Assembly (NCBI RefSeq): GCF_044359855.1
Contig: NZ_CP132291.1
Location: 2,914,001 to 2,978,000 of the forward strand
DNA: 64,000 nucleotides
Direction of reading: 5' to 3'
Source of the DNA: Rummeliibacillus pycnus_A
GTDB taxonomy: Bacteria; Bacillota; Bacilli; Bacillales_A; Planococcaceae
Shown: positions 32,883 to 41,457 of the stretch, piece by piece
How the letters are laid out: each line of letters opens with the position of its first letter
How positions within the stretch are numbered: position 1 is the first letter of the stretch
Position numbers and translations under genes: made by a program
Notes under the pieces: generated by a model
The model's database searches: none
Seen by the model: only the letters and a program-made list of their open reading frames with translations
Told to the model about the DNA's origin: nothing

Positions 32883-33722
32883 ATGAAGAAAATTTTACTT
32901 GGATTATTAACTTTAGTATTAGCAACAGCTCTAGCTGCATGTGGTGGTGGAGATAAAGCAAAAAAAGACACAGACAAAGCTACAGAAACCAAAGATATTA
33001 TAATTGGTGCAACAGCAGGCCCATACAGCGATATGTTGAAAAAAGCAATTGTTCCTGGACTTGAGAAGAAAGGTTATAAAGTTGAAGTAAAAGAATTCAG
33101 TGATTATATTCAACCGAACAAAGCTTTAGATTCAGGAGATATTAATGCGAATTTATTCCAACACTCCGTATACTTAGAAAACTTTAACAAAGAGAACGGT
33201 ACAAAATTAAAACCATTAATCATCGTACCAACTGCACCAATGGGCTTCTTCTCTAAAAAATACAAGACAGTAGATGCCATCAAAGATGGTTCAACAGTAG
33301 CGATTGCAAATGATCCATCAAATGAAGCGCGTACATTAAAGTCTTTACAAGAGCAAGGTCTAATTAAAATTAACGATAAAATCGATCAATTAAAAGCTTC
33401 AACAAAAGACATTAAAGAAAACCCTAAAAACTTAAAATTCCAAGAAATTGAAGCAGCTGGTTTGCCACGTGCTGTTGAAAGTGCAGATCTTGTTGGCGTA
33501 CCAGGTAACTTCGCATTAGCGGCGGGTATGAATTTACAAGATGCTGTATTCCTTGAAAACATGCCAGATCAATTCCGTAATGTTGTAGCAGTACGTGAAG
33601 CAGATGAAAAATCTCAATTGTCTAAAGATATAATCGAAGTAGTAAAATCTGCTGAATTTGAAAAAACAATCGACTCTGACTTCAAAGGATTCGGCAAGCC
33701 TGACTGGATGAAAAATAAATAA
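32883..33722 (+). CDS. metQ: Methionine-binding lipoprotein
   Basis: The 279-residue NlpA-family solute-binding protein is anchored outside the membrane by a lipobox (LATALAAC, lipidated Cys near residue 20). The NlpA core is clear: IIIGATAGPYSDMLK, VEVKEFSDYIQPNKAL, ANLFQHSVYLENF and IANDPSNEARTLKSL. TAGGAGGT precedes the ATG. A strong terminator follows (33786-33819). Confidence 0.96.
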   Translation: MKKILLGLLTLVLATALAACGGGDKAKKDTDKATETKDIIIGATAGPYSDMLKKAIVPGLEKKGYKVEVKEFSDYIQPNKALDSGDINANLFQHSVYLENFNKENGTKLKPLIIVPTAPMGFFSKKYKTVDAIKDGSTVAIANDPSNEARTLKSLQEQGLIKINDKIDQLKASTKDIKENPKNLKFQEIEAAGLPRAVESADLVGVPGNFALAAGMNLQDAVFLENMPDQFRNVVAVREADEKSQLSKDIIEVVKSAEFEKTIDSDFKGFGKPDWMKNK

Positions 33723-33785
33723 AATTCAGGGGAATACAATTAGTTACTATAAAAGTATTATCAACAAGCTTTTTTCTACAAATGT

Positions 33786-33819
33786 AAAGGACCACCTCAA
33801 ACTGGAGGCGGTCCTTTTT
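33786..33819. terminator. metNIQ terminator
   Basis: AAAGGACC plus ACCTC pair with GAGGCGGTCCTTT, followed by TT. It also faces the convergent gene ending at 33844. Confidence 0.85.
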
Positions 33820-33843
33820 GTATACATAAATATCGAAATATCT

Positions 33844-34479
33844 CTACTTCAGTTTTTCCTCCATCTCCTGAAAACTATGGGTGAGTAAATATTTTTGAAT
33901 ACCGCGCGCTTGTTTAATGGCTTTTGTGGAGTAGTGTTTGAAATTTTCCTTATCCTGCCTCTTAAAAAAGATCAAACTTTCAATAGAAGATGACATCCAT
34001 TTTTGCGTTAGCTTTGGTAGTAGAGCTTCTGCTTGTTCAAAATTTCCTAAGTATGCTTCGCTGTGAGCGACCATGTAACTATGGAAAGGTTCTTTTGCAA
34101 TTTGCTTTGCTTCAGATAAAGCTTGATCATAATTATTCTCAAGGATAGCGAGTATGGATGCATAGTTATGTTTTACATAAGGCTGCTTATAGGTGGTGAT
34201 AATTTTGTCTAGAGCTGCTTTTTGCTCGGCTACGGATTGATTGGCGATGGCATATGGATAGGCATACAAGGCTTTGTGTTTATTTACCTCAAGGAAGCGT
34301 TCTACTTTTTTTAGATTATTGGTCCATAATAATGCGTTGAAGTGAGGATACATGGTGAATAAAAAAACATAAAGAAAAAGTAAGATAAAAATTTGCCATT
34401 TAGGAATATCCATCAACAATAAAAAGGTGCAAGCAATAATTGCGAATAAATAAATGAGCGTTAATTTCCATAACTGCAT
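33844..34479 (-). CDS. Membrane-anchored TPR-like hypothetical protein
   Basis: About 211 residues: two N-terminal membrane helices (LTLIYLFAIIACTFLLL and WQIFILLFLYVFLF), then an all-helical cytoplasmic part with tetratricopeptide-like spacing (NYDQALSEAKQIA, GNFEQAEALLPKL). I choose ATG 34479 because AAAGGAG is 8 bases away; the GTG at 34488 overlaps that site. No function recognised. Divergent from tdh. Confidence 0.7.
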   Translation of the reverse strand: MQLWKLTLIYLFAIIACTFLLLMDIPKWQIFILLFLYVFLFTMYPHFNALLWTNNLKKVERFLEVNKHKALYAYPYAIANQSVAEQKAALDKIITTYKQPYVKHNYASILAILENNYDQALSEAKQIAKEPFHSYMVAHSEAYLGNFEQAEALLPKLTQKWMSSSIESLIFFKRQDKENFKHYSTKAIKQARGIQKYLLTHSFQEMEEKLK

Positions 34480-34511
34480 CAATTTCACTCCTTTTTGCCT
34501 ATTATAAACAA

Positions 34512-34526
34512 AATTTTCAGAAAAGT
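34512..34526. promoter_or_regulatory. CodY-box candidate upstream of tdh
   Basis: AATTTTCAGAAAAGT matches 14 of 15 positions of the CodY consensus AATTTTCWGAAAATT. It lies in the divergent region, about 40 bases upstream of the tdh -35 box and next to the start of the minus-strand gene. Confidence 0.55.
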
Positions 34527-34562
34527 CTTTTTTGACATATGTACATTGATAGAAAACAAATA

Positions 34563-34591
34563 TTGTGTTTTTAAAAAATACATTATATAAT
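34563..34591 (+). promoter_or_regulatory. Promoter candidate for tdh
   Basis: TTGTGT (34563-34568), a 17-bp spacer and TATAAT (34586-34591). The spacer contains AAAAATACA, a half-site of the palindrome found downstream at 34650. Confidence 0.6.
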
Positions 34592-34649
34592 CTTTCTAAC
34601 GGAAAACACTGATAAAACGTTAAAAAATAGGCTTATAAATGTACTTTCC

Positions 34650-34669
34650 ATAAATACAATTGTATTTAT
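34650..34669. promoter_or_regulatory. Perfect 20-bp palindrome upstream of tdh
   Basis: ATAAATACAATTGTATTTAT is a perfect palindrome 56 bases before the tdh start, downstream of the likely promoter. A close variant lies upstream of kbl (24494-24513). It is probably an operator for a dimeric regulator of threonine breakdown. The regulator is not identified. Confidence 0.65.
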
Positions 34670-34724
34670 ATAAAATATGTACACTCCAAAAACACATATG
34701 TAGCTGACTAGAGGAGGAAATAAA

Positions 34725-35672
34725 ATGAAGAAAATCATGATTACTGGTGCGTGCGGTCAAATTGGTTCAGAGTTAGTAGCGAAACTGCGCGATGAATATG
34801 GCAAAGAAAATGTATTAGCAACAGATATAAGAGAAGTTTCAATGCAAGCAGGACCTTTTGAAGTACTTGATGTCATGGATGCACAGCGTATGCACGATAT
34901 TGCTAAAGACTTTGGTGCAGATACAATGATGCATATGGCAGCATTGTTATCAGCAACTGCTGAAGCAAAACCACTATTTGCTTGGAATTTAAACATGGGT
35001 GGTCTTGTCAATGCATTAGAAGTCTCTCGTGAATTAGGCTTGCAATTCTTTACTCCAAGTTCTATCGGTGCATTTGGGCCATCAACTCCAAAACACAATA
35101 CACCACAAGATACATTACAACGCCCAACAACGATGTACGGTGTGAACAAAGTAGCTGGTGAGTTATTATGTGATTACTACCACACACGTTTTGGATTAGA
35201 TACCCGTGGCGTTCGTTTCCCAGGATTAATCTCAAACGTTACACCTCCAGGTGGTGGTACGACAGACTATGCAGTGGATATTTATTACAAGGCTGTACAG
35301 GAAAGAAAATATACATCTTATATTGCGAAAGATTCATATATGGATATGATGTATATGCCAGATGCTTTGCAAGCAATTGTCGATTTAATGGAAGCAAACC
35401 CAGAAAAATTAATCCATCGTAATGCATTTAACTTAACAGCAATGAGCTTTGAACCTGAAGAAATTGCAGCATCTATTCGAAAACAAATGCCAGACTTCCA
35501 AATGGATTATGATGTAGATCCAGTTCGCCAAGCTATTGCGGACAGCTGGCCAGATTCAATTGATGCAAGTGCCGCAAAAGAAGAATGGGGATTTAAAGCA
35601 AAATACGATTTAGATGCTATGACGATCGATATGTTAAAAAAGTTAGAAAAAAAAATTAGTCATTCAGCATAA
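34725..35672 (+). CDS. tdh: L-threonine 3-dehydrogenase, short-chain (SDR) type
   Basis: The 315-residue NAD-dependent extended SDR oxidises L-threonine to 2-amino-3-ketobutyrate, which Kbl then splits to glycine and acetyl-CoA. It shows the Rossmann motif TGACGQIGSEL, the active site YGVNKVAGE (Tyr and Lys), SSIGAFGP and the family pattern RFPGLISNVTPPGGGTTDYAVDIY. This is the epimerase-like TDH seen in Staphylococcus, not the zinc alcohol-dehydrogenase type. AGAGGAGG precedes the ATG. It has the palindrome and a CodY-box candidate upstream, and a terminator shared with the convergent stress gene. Confidence 0.92.
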   Translation: MKKIMITGACGQIGSELVAKLRDEYGKENVLATDIREVSMQAGPFEVLDVMDAQRMHDIAKDFGADTMMHMAALLSATAEAKPLFAWNLNMGGLVNALEVSRELGLQFFTPSSIGAFGPSTPKHNTPQDTLQRPTTMYGVNKVAGELLCDYYHTRFGLDTRGVRFPGLISNVTPPGGGTTDYAVDIYYKAVQERKYTSYIAKDSYMDMMYMPDALQAIVDLMEANPEKLIHRNAFNLTAMSFEPEEIAASIRKQMPDFQMDYDVDPVRQAIADSWPDSIDASAAKEEWGFKAKYDLDAMTIDMLKKLEKKISHSA

Positions 35673-35730
35673 AGCAAAAATTCAATTAGTAAGAGCCATA
35701 TAACTCATGGATACTAGATTCTACAATTAA

Positions 35731-35784
35731 AAAGAGCACTCTATAAGCCTAATTTAAAGGCTTACAGAGCGCTCTTATTTTTTT
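35731..35784. terminator. Bidirectional terminator between tdh and the stress gene
   Basis: AAGAGC-ACTCT-TAAGCCT pairs with AGGCTTA-AGAG-GCTCTT around a short loop, T-rich on the plus strand. Confidence 0.8.
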
Positions 35785-35805
35785 GTTAAGGGGGAATAAA
35801 TCTAT

Positions 35806-36132
35806 TTATTGTAAACCTTTAGCAATTATAATAAGCTTTCCTTTGTCTAATTCCTTCTCCGCAGCAGCAGCTTCTTCTTTACTTAAACCAATAGCTTGCA
35901 TTTGACTACGGAGTTCATCACCACGAGAAACTACATAATTTTTCATCGTATTAAAAAATCCTTGATCTCCCATACTGACTTCTGCTGTATTTAATGCATC
36001 TGTAATATCTTCTTCTCTTTCTTGATAATGAGCGAAAATATAAATATTATCCCGGTTGTAACCTTGTGACTCTAATTTTGCAATTTGATCTCTTGCTTGT
36101 ACTGCATTTTCCACAGGGATATTGTTCAACAT
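35806..36132 (-). CDS. General stress protein, YflT family
   Basis: The 108-residue protein has the heat-induced stress protein YflT domain (GYNRDNIYIFAHYQEREEDITDAL, then SRGDELRSQMQAIGLSKEEA). YflT-type proteins belong to the SigB general stress regulon; their molecular role is unknown. I place the start at ATG 36132 after AAAAGGAGGAGATT; the upstream in-frame start at 36192 lies inside the promoter. A SigB-like promoter is found just upstream. Confidence 0.88.
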   Translation of the reverse strand: MLNNIPVENAVQARDQIAKLESQGYNRDNIYIFAHYQEREEDITDALNTAEVSMGDQGFFNTMKNYVVSRGDELRSQMQAIGLSKEEAAAAEKELDKGKLIIIAKGLQ

Positions 36133-36165
36133 TTCAATCTCCTCCTTTTGGATTCTACTTATGGT

Positions 36166-36190
36166 ATTCCCAAAAATAAAAAGATTAAAC
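36166..36190 (-). promoter_or_regulatory. SigB-type promoter of the yflT-like gene
   Basis: On the minus strand GTTTAA (36190-36185), 13 bases, then GGGAAT (36171-36166) match the SigB consensus GTTTAA-N12-15-GGGWAW. It is correctly placed 34 bases before the start codon. Confidence 0.75.
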
Positions 36191-36420
36191 ATTCATATTT
36201 CTTTGTGTAAAAAGTAATGCCTTTTTATAGCAATCATTCATAATATTGAACTAAAAATCATAAATAATAATTAGATTGATAGAACCTTTTATAGCAATAT
36301 TTGGTCTGACGAAAAATCAGTATTAATGAAGGAGTCTCTGCTGAGTGAAGTTTCGTATTACAGTAGGTAGCTTGAATGCTTTGAAGTAGTGCTTATACAA
36401 ACAAAGGGAGTTGGTTAAGT

Positions 36421-38028
36421 ATGATGCAAACACCATTAGTATTAACAGATTTTATAAAGAGAGCAGAGCGTTATTTTCCAAAGAAATTAATTATCTCAAG
36501 AACGGCTGAAAATACGATCCATCGTATAACTTACAAAGAGTTTGGGCAACGTACTAGAAAGTTAGCCGCAGCTTTAACGAAACTTGGTATGAAGCGAGGA
36601 ACAAAAGTAGGATCTTTTGCATGGAATCATCATCGACATCTAGAGGCCTATTTTGCTGTTCCTTGTGCAGGAGCTGTCTTGCATATGATTAATATTCGAC
36701 TATCACCTGAACATATTATTTATATTATCAATCATGCAGAAGATGAAATTCTATTGATTGATGGAGATTTATTCCCATTAGTAGAGAAAGCAATTCCATT
36801 GTTGAAATCTGTTAAACATATTGTTGTAATGCAGGATGGACTGGAACTACCTGAAACAGAATTAGAAAATGTTCATTCATATGAGCAATTACTAGAGGAG
36901 GCAGGAGAGGATTACGAGTTTCCAGAAGATTTAGATGAGAATATGCCAGCTGGGATGTGCTATACAAGTGCAACTACAGGATTCCCAAAAGGAGTTGTTT
37001 ATACTCATCGTAGTTTAGTGCTTCATAGTATAGCGCTTGGGTTAGCAGATTCGCTTGGGCTTCGTGAAAATGATGTAGCAATGCCTGTTGTGCCAATGTT
37101 CCATGTCAATGCATGGGGAATGCCTTTTGCAGCAGTTAATTTTGGGGCAACGCAAGTGTTACCGGGACCAATGTTTACACCTGCATTGTTACTCGATTTA
37201 ATTGAACAGGAAAAAGTAACATTGACAGCAGGTGTACCAACCATTTGGCTAGGAACTTTAAAAGAACAAGAAGAAAAACCAAGAGATCTTTCTTCATTGC
37301 GTGCAATTATTTGTGGCGGATCTGCATCACCGAAAGGTTTAATTCAAGCTTTTGAAGAAAAATATAAAGTTCCTTTTATTGTTGGTTATGGAATGACGGA
37401 AACAACACCAATTGTGAGTTTATCAACCTATACTTCTGAAATGGAGCAATGGTCAAAAGAGAAAAAGTTGGATATTCGTGCAACACAAGGTTTAACAGTA
37501 TCCTTAGTTGAAACAAGAATTGTGAATGAGAATGGGGAAGTTCCTTGGGATGGCAAAACAATGGGAGAGTTAACAATCAAAGGACCTTGGATTGCAGATG
37601 AATATTATAAAGATGAAAGAACGGCAGAAGCATTCAAAGATGGATGGCTATATACAGGCGATATCGCCGTGATGACGCCAGAGGGCTATATTAAAATAAC
37701 TGACCGAGTAAAGGATTTGATTAAAAGTGGTGGAGAATGGATCTCTTCTGTTGATTTAGAAAATGCATTAATGACACATGAAGGTGTGTTCGAAGCAGCG
37801 GTCATTGCAGTGCCAGATGAAAAGTGGCAAGAAAGGCCACTAGCTTGTGTTGTTTTGAAAGAAGGAAGCAGAGCCACGAAAGAAGAATTGCTTACTTATT
37901 TGGAAGGTCAATTTGCAAAATGGTGGGTACCAGACGACGTTGTATTTCTCAAAGAAATTCCAAAGACGTCTGTCGGTAAATTCTTGAAAGCAAAACTTCG
38001 CGAAGATATAAAGGAACAAAAATTATAA
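36421..38028 (+). CDS. Fatty-acyl-CoA synthetase (AMP-binding family)
   Basis: The 535-residue acyl-adenylate-forming enzyme activates fatty acids with ATP and CoA. The P-loop TSATTGFPKGVVYTH, the motif VGYGMTET, the hinge GWLYTGDIAVMTPEGYIKITDRVKD and the C-terminal catalytic lysine region KTSVGKFLKA are present. The overall pattern resembles medium/long-chain AlkK-type ligases. AAAGGGAG precedes the ATG. It stands alone, with no other beta-oxidation genes in the window, so the chain-length preference cannot be told. Confidence 0.9.
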   Translation: MMQTPLVLTDFIKRAERYFPKKLIISRTAENTIHRITYKEFGQRTRKLAAALTKLGMKRGTKVGSFAWNHHRHLEAYFAVPCAGAVLHMINIRLSPEHIIYIINHAEDEILLIDGDLFPLVEKAIPLLKSVKHIVVMQDGLELPETELENVHSYEQLLEEAGEDYEFPEDLDENMPAGMCYTSATTGFPKGVVYTHRSLVLHSIALGLADSLGLRENDVAMPVVPMFHVNAWGMPFAAVNFGATQVLPGPMFTPALLLDLIEQEKVTLTAGVPTIWLGTLKEQEEKPRDLSSLRAIICGGSASPKGLIQAFEEKYKVPFIVGYGMTETTPIVSLSTYTSEMEQWSKEKKLDIRATQGLTVSLVETRIVNENGEVPWDGKTMGELTIKGPWIADEYYKDERTAEAFKDGWLYTGDIAVMTPEGYIKITDRVKDLIKSGGEWISSVDLENALMTHEGVFEAAVIAVPDEKWQERPLACVVLKEGSRATKEELLTYLEGQFAKWWVPDDVVFLKEIPKTSVGKFLKAKLREDIKEQKL

Positions 38029-38042
38029 CTTATTTTAAATAA

Positions 38043-38231
38043 AGCAGTCATCTGGATTAGTAGGGTTACCTTACCAATACTCTCGAACCCTCGGAAAAGG
38101 AAATGAGAAGAATGTTTCGGATATAAATATGAAAAAGTAGCGTTATAGCCAAGTGCAAGAATCGGACCACCAATGATTAATCCTATACCTGACCAATTAT
38201 TACTTTCCATTAAATGTCTCCAAGCTTTCAA
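38043..38231 (-). pseudogene. Short membrane-protein fragment, possibly DUF418-like
   Basis: The minus-strand frame reads GIGLIIGGPILALGYNATFSY then FRGFESIGKVTLLIQMTALFK, which looks like an internal slice of a multi-spanning membrane protein; the FESIGKVTL stretch recalls the C-terminal motif of DUF418 proteins. The frame continues antisense into the ligase gene and has no end of its own. Probably the remains of a deleted gene. Tentative. Confidence 0.35.
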
Positions 38232-38314
38232 TGCAATTTATATCAGATAAAGAAAAAAGCATTTTCATGTTAATTTCAACATAAAAATACTTTTCTTGAA
38301 TTTTACAGAAAAAA

Positions 38315-38803
38315 TTAATCCTCAATTAATTTCTTGAAATTAATGCGCTTATTTAATGCAGTCATCACAGGAATACCTACAGCCATAACTGCAAATTCGC
38401 AAGCAGCTACAGTTAACCATGTAAATAAGAATGGTAATTTTATTGCAAGATGTAGTTCGATAGCTACTAAGAACATCGTAAAAGTAAATACGATCGTATT
38501 GAAAATCATACGTGCTAGCTGTCCTTTAATAAAGCGAGCAGAAAAGATGGTAAGTCCAAGTGCGAGAATGGATTGCCCTACACCAAATACTAAATCATAC
38601 GTACCAAGTGGTGAGAACAAATTCGTGATGAATACACCAATTACGATGCCAATCATATATTTTTTGTTGAAAACAACAAGGTGATTGAACATTTCTGATA
38701 TACGAAATTGCACATTATTATAGCCAAAAGGTGCAGTAAGTATTGAAACCGCAATGTAAAGAGCAGCAATAATTGCGCTGACAGCTAAAGATTTTGTCTT
38801 CAT
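38315..38803 (-). CDS. queT: QueT-family queuosine-precursor transporter
   Basis: The 162-residue ECF-type S component imports a queuosine precursor (preQ1 or related) used for tRNA modification. It has five to six membrane helices and the family-typical start SLAVSAIIAALYIAVSILTAPFGYNNVQFRISE. A preQ1-I riboswitch directly upstream, overlapping the ribosome site, supports the substrate. The energising ECF ATPases must be elsewhere. Downstream is only a gene fragment. Confidence 0.92.
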   Translation of the reverse strand: MKTKSLAVSAIIAALYIAVSILTAPFGYNNVQFRISEMFNHLVVFNKKYMIGIVIGVFITNLFSPLGTYDLVFGVGQSILALGLTIFSARFIKGQLARMIFNTIVFTFTMFLVAIELHLAIKLPFLFTWLTVAACEFAVMAVGIPVMTALNKRINFKKLIED

Positions 38804-38810
38804 TATTTAG

Positions 38811-38852
38811 TTCCCCCTAGTTTTTTTACGTGGGATGGTTTCGAACCACGTT
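38811..38852 (-). ncRNA. preQ1-I riboswitch controlling queT
   Basis: On the minus strand ACGTGG pairs with CCACGT around the loop TTCGAAACCATC. The A-rich tail AAAAAAACTAGGGGG follows and includes the Shine-Dalgarno sequence of queT. Stem, loop and tail match the small preQ1-I aptamer. Overlap of the tail with the ribosome site indicates control of translation, preQ1 binding hiding the site. Confidence 0.9.
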
Positions 38853-38961
38853 ATTATTAAGAAACAAAATAATATTTTAAATACTTTAAGCAAATATGTC
38901 AAATTGCATTTTACTAATATTTTATCCGTTTCGCTACGTCGGACGCTTTCTGCGGGCAAAC

Positions 38962-38998
38962 CGACGAGTAATCGTATTGCTACTACGATTACTCGTCG
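38962..38998. repeat. Perfect 13-bp inverted repeat in an intergenic repeat remnant
   Basis: CGACGAGTAATCG pairs with CGATTACTCGTCG around an 11-base loop. It lies in GC-richer sequence typical of Bacillales intergenic repeats, next to element A copy 3. No T-run and no gene ending here, so a terminator role is unlikely. Confidence 0.6.
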
Positions 38999-39019
38999 CA
39001 GAAACATTTCTGCTACCGC

Positions 39020-39165
39020 TCACTTGCGGGGTCACGTTTGGCTTGCTTTCCAGCAGGACTATGAATGAGCTTCTCTGAATTAACATCACACAAAGGAACT
39101 GCGAATGCGTTTTCGAGGAGTTTGCCGCCTGTCGCTCAAGAAGATTCATGATCATATTGTTAAAT
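39020..39165 (-). repeat. Element A, copy 3, reverse orientation and degraded
   Basis: The reverse strand resembles the core of elements A at 30261 and 49898: the plus-strand segments GACTATGAATGAGC, AACATCACAC and TGCGAATGCGTTTTCGAGGA correspond to the reverse complements there. The outer ends are poorly preserved. Nothing else is recognisable in 38,870-39,290. Confidence 0.55.
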
Positions 39166-39300
39166 TAAATCTAACTTTAAAAAGTTCACAAAATAGACAC
39201 AAGTATGTGGAGGTGCGAAAAAACCTTATATATAACAAGTTTATCGCGTTGAAGCGTTGAAGTTCATTCTACTAAAATAGTCTAAAAATTCATAATATTA

Positions 39301-39329
39301 TTGACTATTGTATAAGCCTTTTGTAATAT
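39301..39329 (+). promoter_or_regulatory. Promoter of the TrpXYZ-like transporter operon
   Basis: TTGACT (39301-39306), a 17-bp spacer and TAATAT (39324-39329), about 65 bases before the first gene. No T-box or riboswitch structure is visible between promoter and start. Confidence 0.7.
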
Positions 39330-39394
39330 AACGATAATTAGTTGCTTTCAGTAAAGAAAAATAAGAGATAACAAGAAATTGAGGAGGGAACTTC

Positions 39395-40402
39395 ATGAAA
39401 AAAATGAAAAAGTATGCATTACTATTAATGTCAGTAATCATCATATTAGCGCTGGCTGCATGTGGTAGTAAAGATGAATCATCTTCATCTGGTACAAAAG
39501 ATAAGAATGCAGCGACAGACGGAAAAACGTATAAAGTTGGAATCACGCAAATTGTTGAACATCCATCATTAAATGAGGCAACAAAAGGTTTCAAAGCGGC
39601 ACTTAAAGATGCTGGCTTAAAAGTTGACTATCAAACTAAAATCGCCCAAGGAGATCAAAGTGTTAATACAACAGCTGCTAATAACTTAGTAGGTAGTGGA
39701 GTGGACTTAATTTTTGCTAACTCTACACCAAGTGCTCAAGCAGTAGCTGCCGCAACTACAGATATTCCGATTGTATTTACTTCTGTAACAGATGCAGTTG
39801 GTGCTGAACTTGTAAAATCAATGGAAAAACCAGGTGGTAACGTAACAGGTACCGTTGATACTCACCCAGATGCTATTCCAAATACAATAAAATTCTTATC
39901 AGAACAATTAAGTGCTAAAAAAGTAGGGATGGTGTTCAACTCAGGTGAACAAAATTCTCGTGCTCAAGTGGATGGCGTGAAGAAAGAAGCGAAAAAAGCA
40001 GGTATTACAATCGTTGAAGCTTCTGCATCAACTTCTGCGGAAGTAAAACAAGCAACGGAATCATTAGTAGGTAAAGTAGACGCAATTTACATCATCACAG
40101 ATAATACAGTAGTTTCAGCTCTTGAGTCTGTATTAGATGTAGCAAATGAAAAGAAAATCCCTGTTATGGTAGGGGAGCTTGACTCCGTAAAACGCGGTGG
40201 TCTTGGGGCATATGGCTTCAGCTATTATGATATCGGTTATGAAGCAGGTCAAAAAGCTGTTGAAATCTTAAAAGACGGTAAGAAGCCCGCAGATATCCCG
40301 GTAGCATACCCAGCAAACTTAAAACTAGAAATCAACAAAACTACAGCAGATAAAATCGGCGTAGACATCAAAGAGGATTGGAAAGCAGAAGTAGTCAAAT
40401 AG
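39395..40402 (+). CDS. TrpX-like ABC substrate-binding lipoprotein
   Basis: The 335-residue lipoprotein (lipobox LALAAC, Cys near residue 24) of the ABC_sub_bind family, related to TrpX of the streptococcal tryptophan importer. Features: VGITQIVEHPSLNEATKGF, GVDLIFANSTPSAQAVAAAT and GGLGAYGFSYYDIGYEAGQKA. It is the first gene of a three-gene operon with permease and ATPase. Substrate is probably an aromatic amino acid by homology, but related systems take other ligands, so this is uncertain. TTGAGGAGG precedes the ATG. Confidence 0.85.
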   Translation: MKKMKKYALLLMSVIIILALAACGSKDESSSSGTKDKNAATDGKTYKVGITQIVEHPSLNEATKGFKAALKDAGLKVDYQTKIAQGDQSVNTTAANNLVGSGVDLIFANSTPSAQAVAAATTDIPIVFTSVTDAVGAELVKSMEKPGGNVTGTVDTHPDAIPNTIKFLSEQLSAKKVGMVFNSGEQNSRAQVDGVKKEAKKAGITIVEASASTSAEVKQATESLVGKVDAIYIITDNTVVSALESVLDVANEKKIPVMVGELDSVKRGGLGAYGFSYYDIGYEAGQKAVEILKDGKKPADIPVAYPANLKLEINKTTADKIGVDIKEDWKAEVVK

Positions 40403-40419
40403 ATAGGAGATGATTCTAT

Positions 40420-41457
40420 ATGTTTACAGCGATGTTTACAGCAATTTTTGGCTCAGTGGAGCAAGGGATCATCTATGCAATAATGGCACTCGGAGTGTAT
40501 TTAACATTCCGAGTGTTAGATTTTCCTGATTTAACAGTGGACGGTAGCTTCGTGACAGGTGCCGCAACAGCAGCAACGATGATTACACTAGGATACAACC
40601 CAATTATCTCCACACTATGTGCAACATTAGCAGGCTTTGTTGCCGGTTCCATTACTGGCCTTCTACACACAAAAGCAAAGATTAACTCACTGTTAGCAGG
40701 GATTTTAATGATGATTGCTTTATACTCCATTAACTTGCGAATTATGGGGATGACGATAGATACAGCTGTTGGACGTCCGAATATTCCACTCGCAAATTCT
40801 GATTCACTATTCACATTGTTCTTTGGGTTTTGGGAAAAGCTCGGGATAGATAAAGCTTTAAATGGTATGTTAACAAGCATGGGAATAGAACATGTCCCCA
40901 ATACTTGGGGGACGATATTCATCATGTTCATTTTGACATTTGCCATTAAGTTTATCTTTGACTGGTTCTTAAAAACAGAAGTTGGTTTAGCTATTCGTGC
41001 AACAGGTGATAATAACAAAATGATTCGTAGCTTTTCTGCAAGTACAGATACACTAATCATCTTGGGGTTAGGTTTATCAAATGGATTGGTTGCATTATCA
41101 GGTGCGCTCATCGCTCAATACGGTAAGTTTGCTGATGTTGGTATGGGGATTGGTATGATAGTGATTGGCTTAGCCTCTGTTATTATTGGTGAGGCTATTT
41201 TTGGTACTAAAACAATTGTACGCACAACATTAGCTGTTATTTTTGGGGCAATCATTTATCGAATTGTTCTGGCATTAGCACTACAAGTTGAGTTTTTGGA
41301 TACAGGCGATATGAAATTAATTACAGCAGTGATAGTAGTAATAGCGTTAGTTGTCCCAACATTAAGAGCTAAGCAAAAGGAAAAATCCCGTATAGCTAAA
41401 CGTCGAGCAGAACGTGTTGCCGGAGTAGTGAAACAGGAGGGGAAGACGATTGCTTAA
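40420..41457 (+). CDS. TrpY-like ABC transporter permease
   Basis: The 345-residue branched-chain-type permease has about nine membrane helices (FRVLDFPDLTVDGSFVTGAA is the family signature near the N-terminus; LAIRATGDNNKMIRSF is the coupling loop). It follows the binding protein by 17 bases and overlaps the ATPase gene start by 8 bases. Confidence 0.88.
   Translation: MFTAMFTAIFGSVEQGIIYAIMALGVYLTFRVLDFPDLTVDGSFVTGAATAATMITLGYNPIISTLCATLAGFVAGSITGLLHTKAKINSLLAGILMMIALYSINLRIMGMTIDTAVGRPNIPLANSDSLFTLFFGFWEKLGIDKALNGMLTSMGIEHVPNTWGTIFIMFILTFAIKFIFDWFLKTEVGLAIRATGDNNKMIRSFSASTDTLIILGLGLSNGLVALSGALIAQYGKFADVGMGIGMIVIGLASVIIGEAIFGTKTIVRTTLAVIFGAIIYRIVLALALQVEFLDTGDMKLITAVIVVIALVVPTLRAKQKEKSRIAKRRAERVAGVVKQEGKTIA

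Noticed and set aside
38830..39078. Plus-strand ORFs across the queT upstream region
   Set aside because: They lie over the preQ1 riboswitch and repeat remnants, have no ribosome sites, and their amino-acid content is that of repeat DNA.
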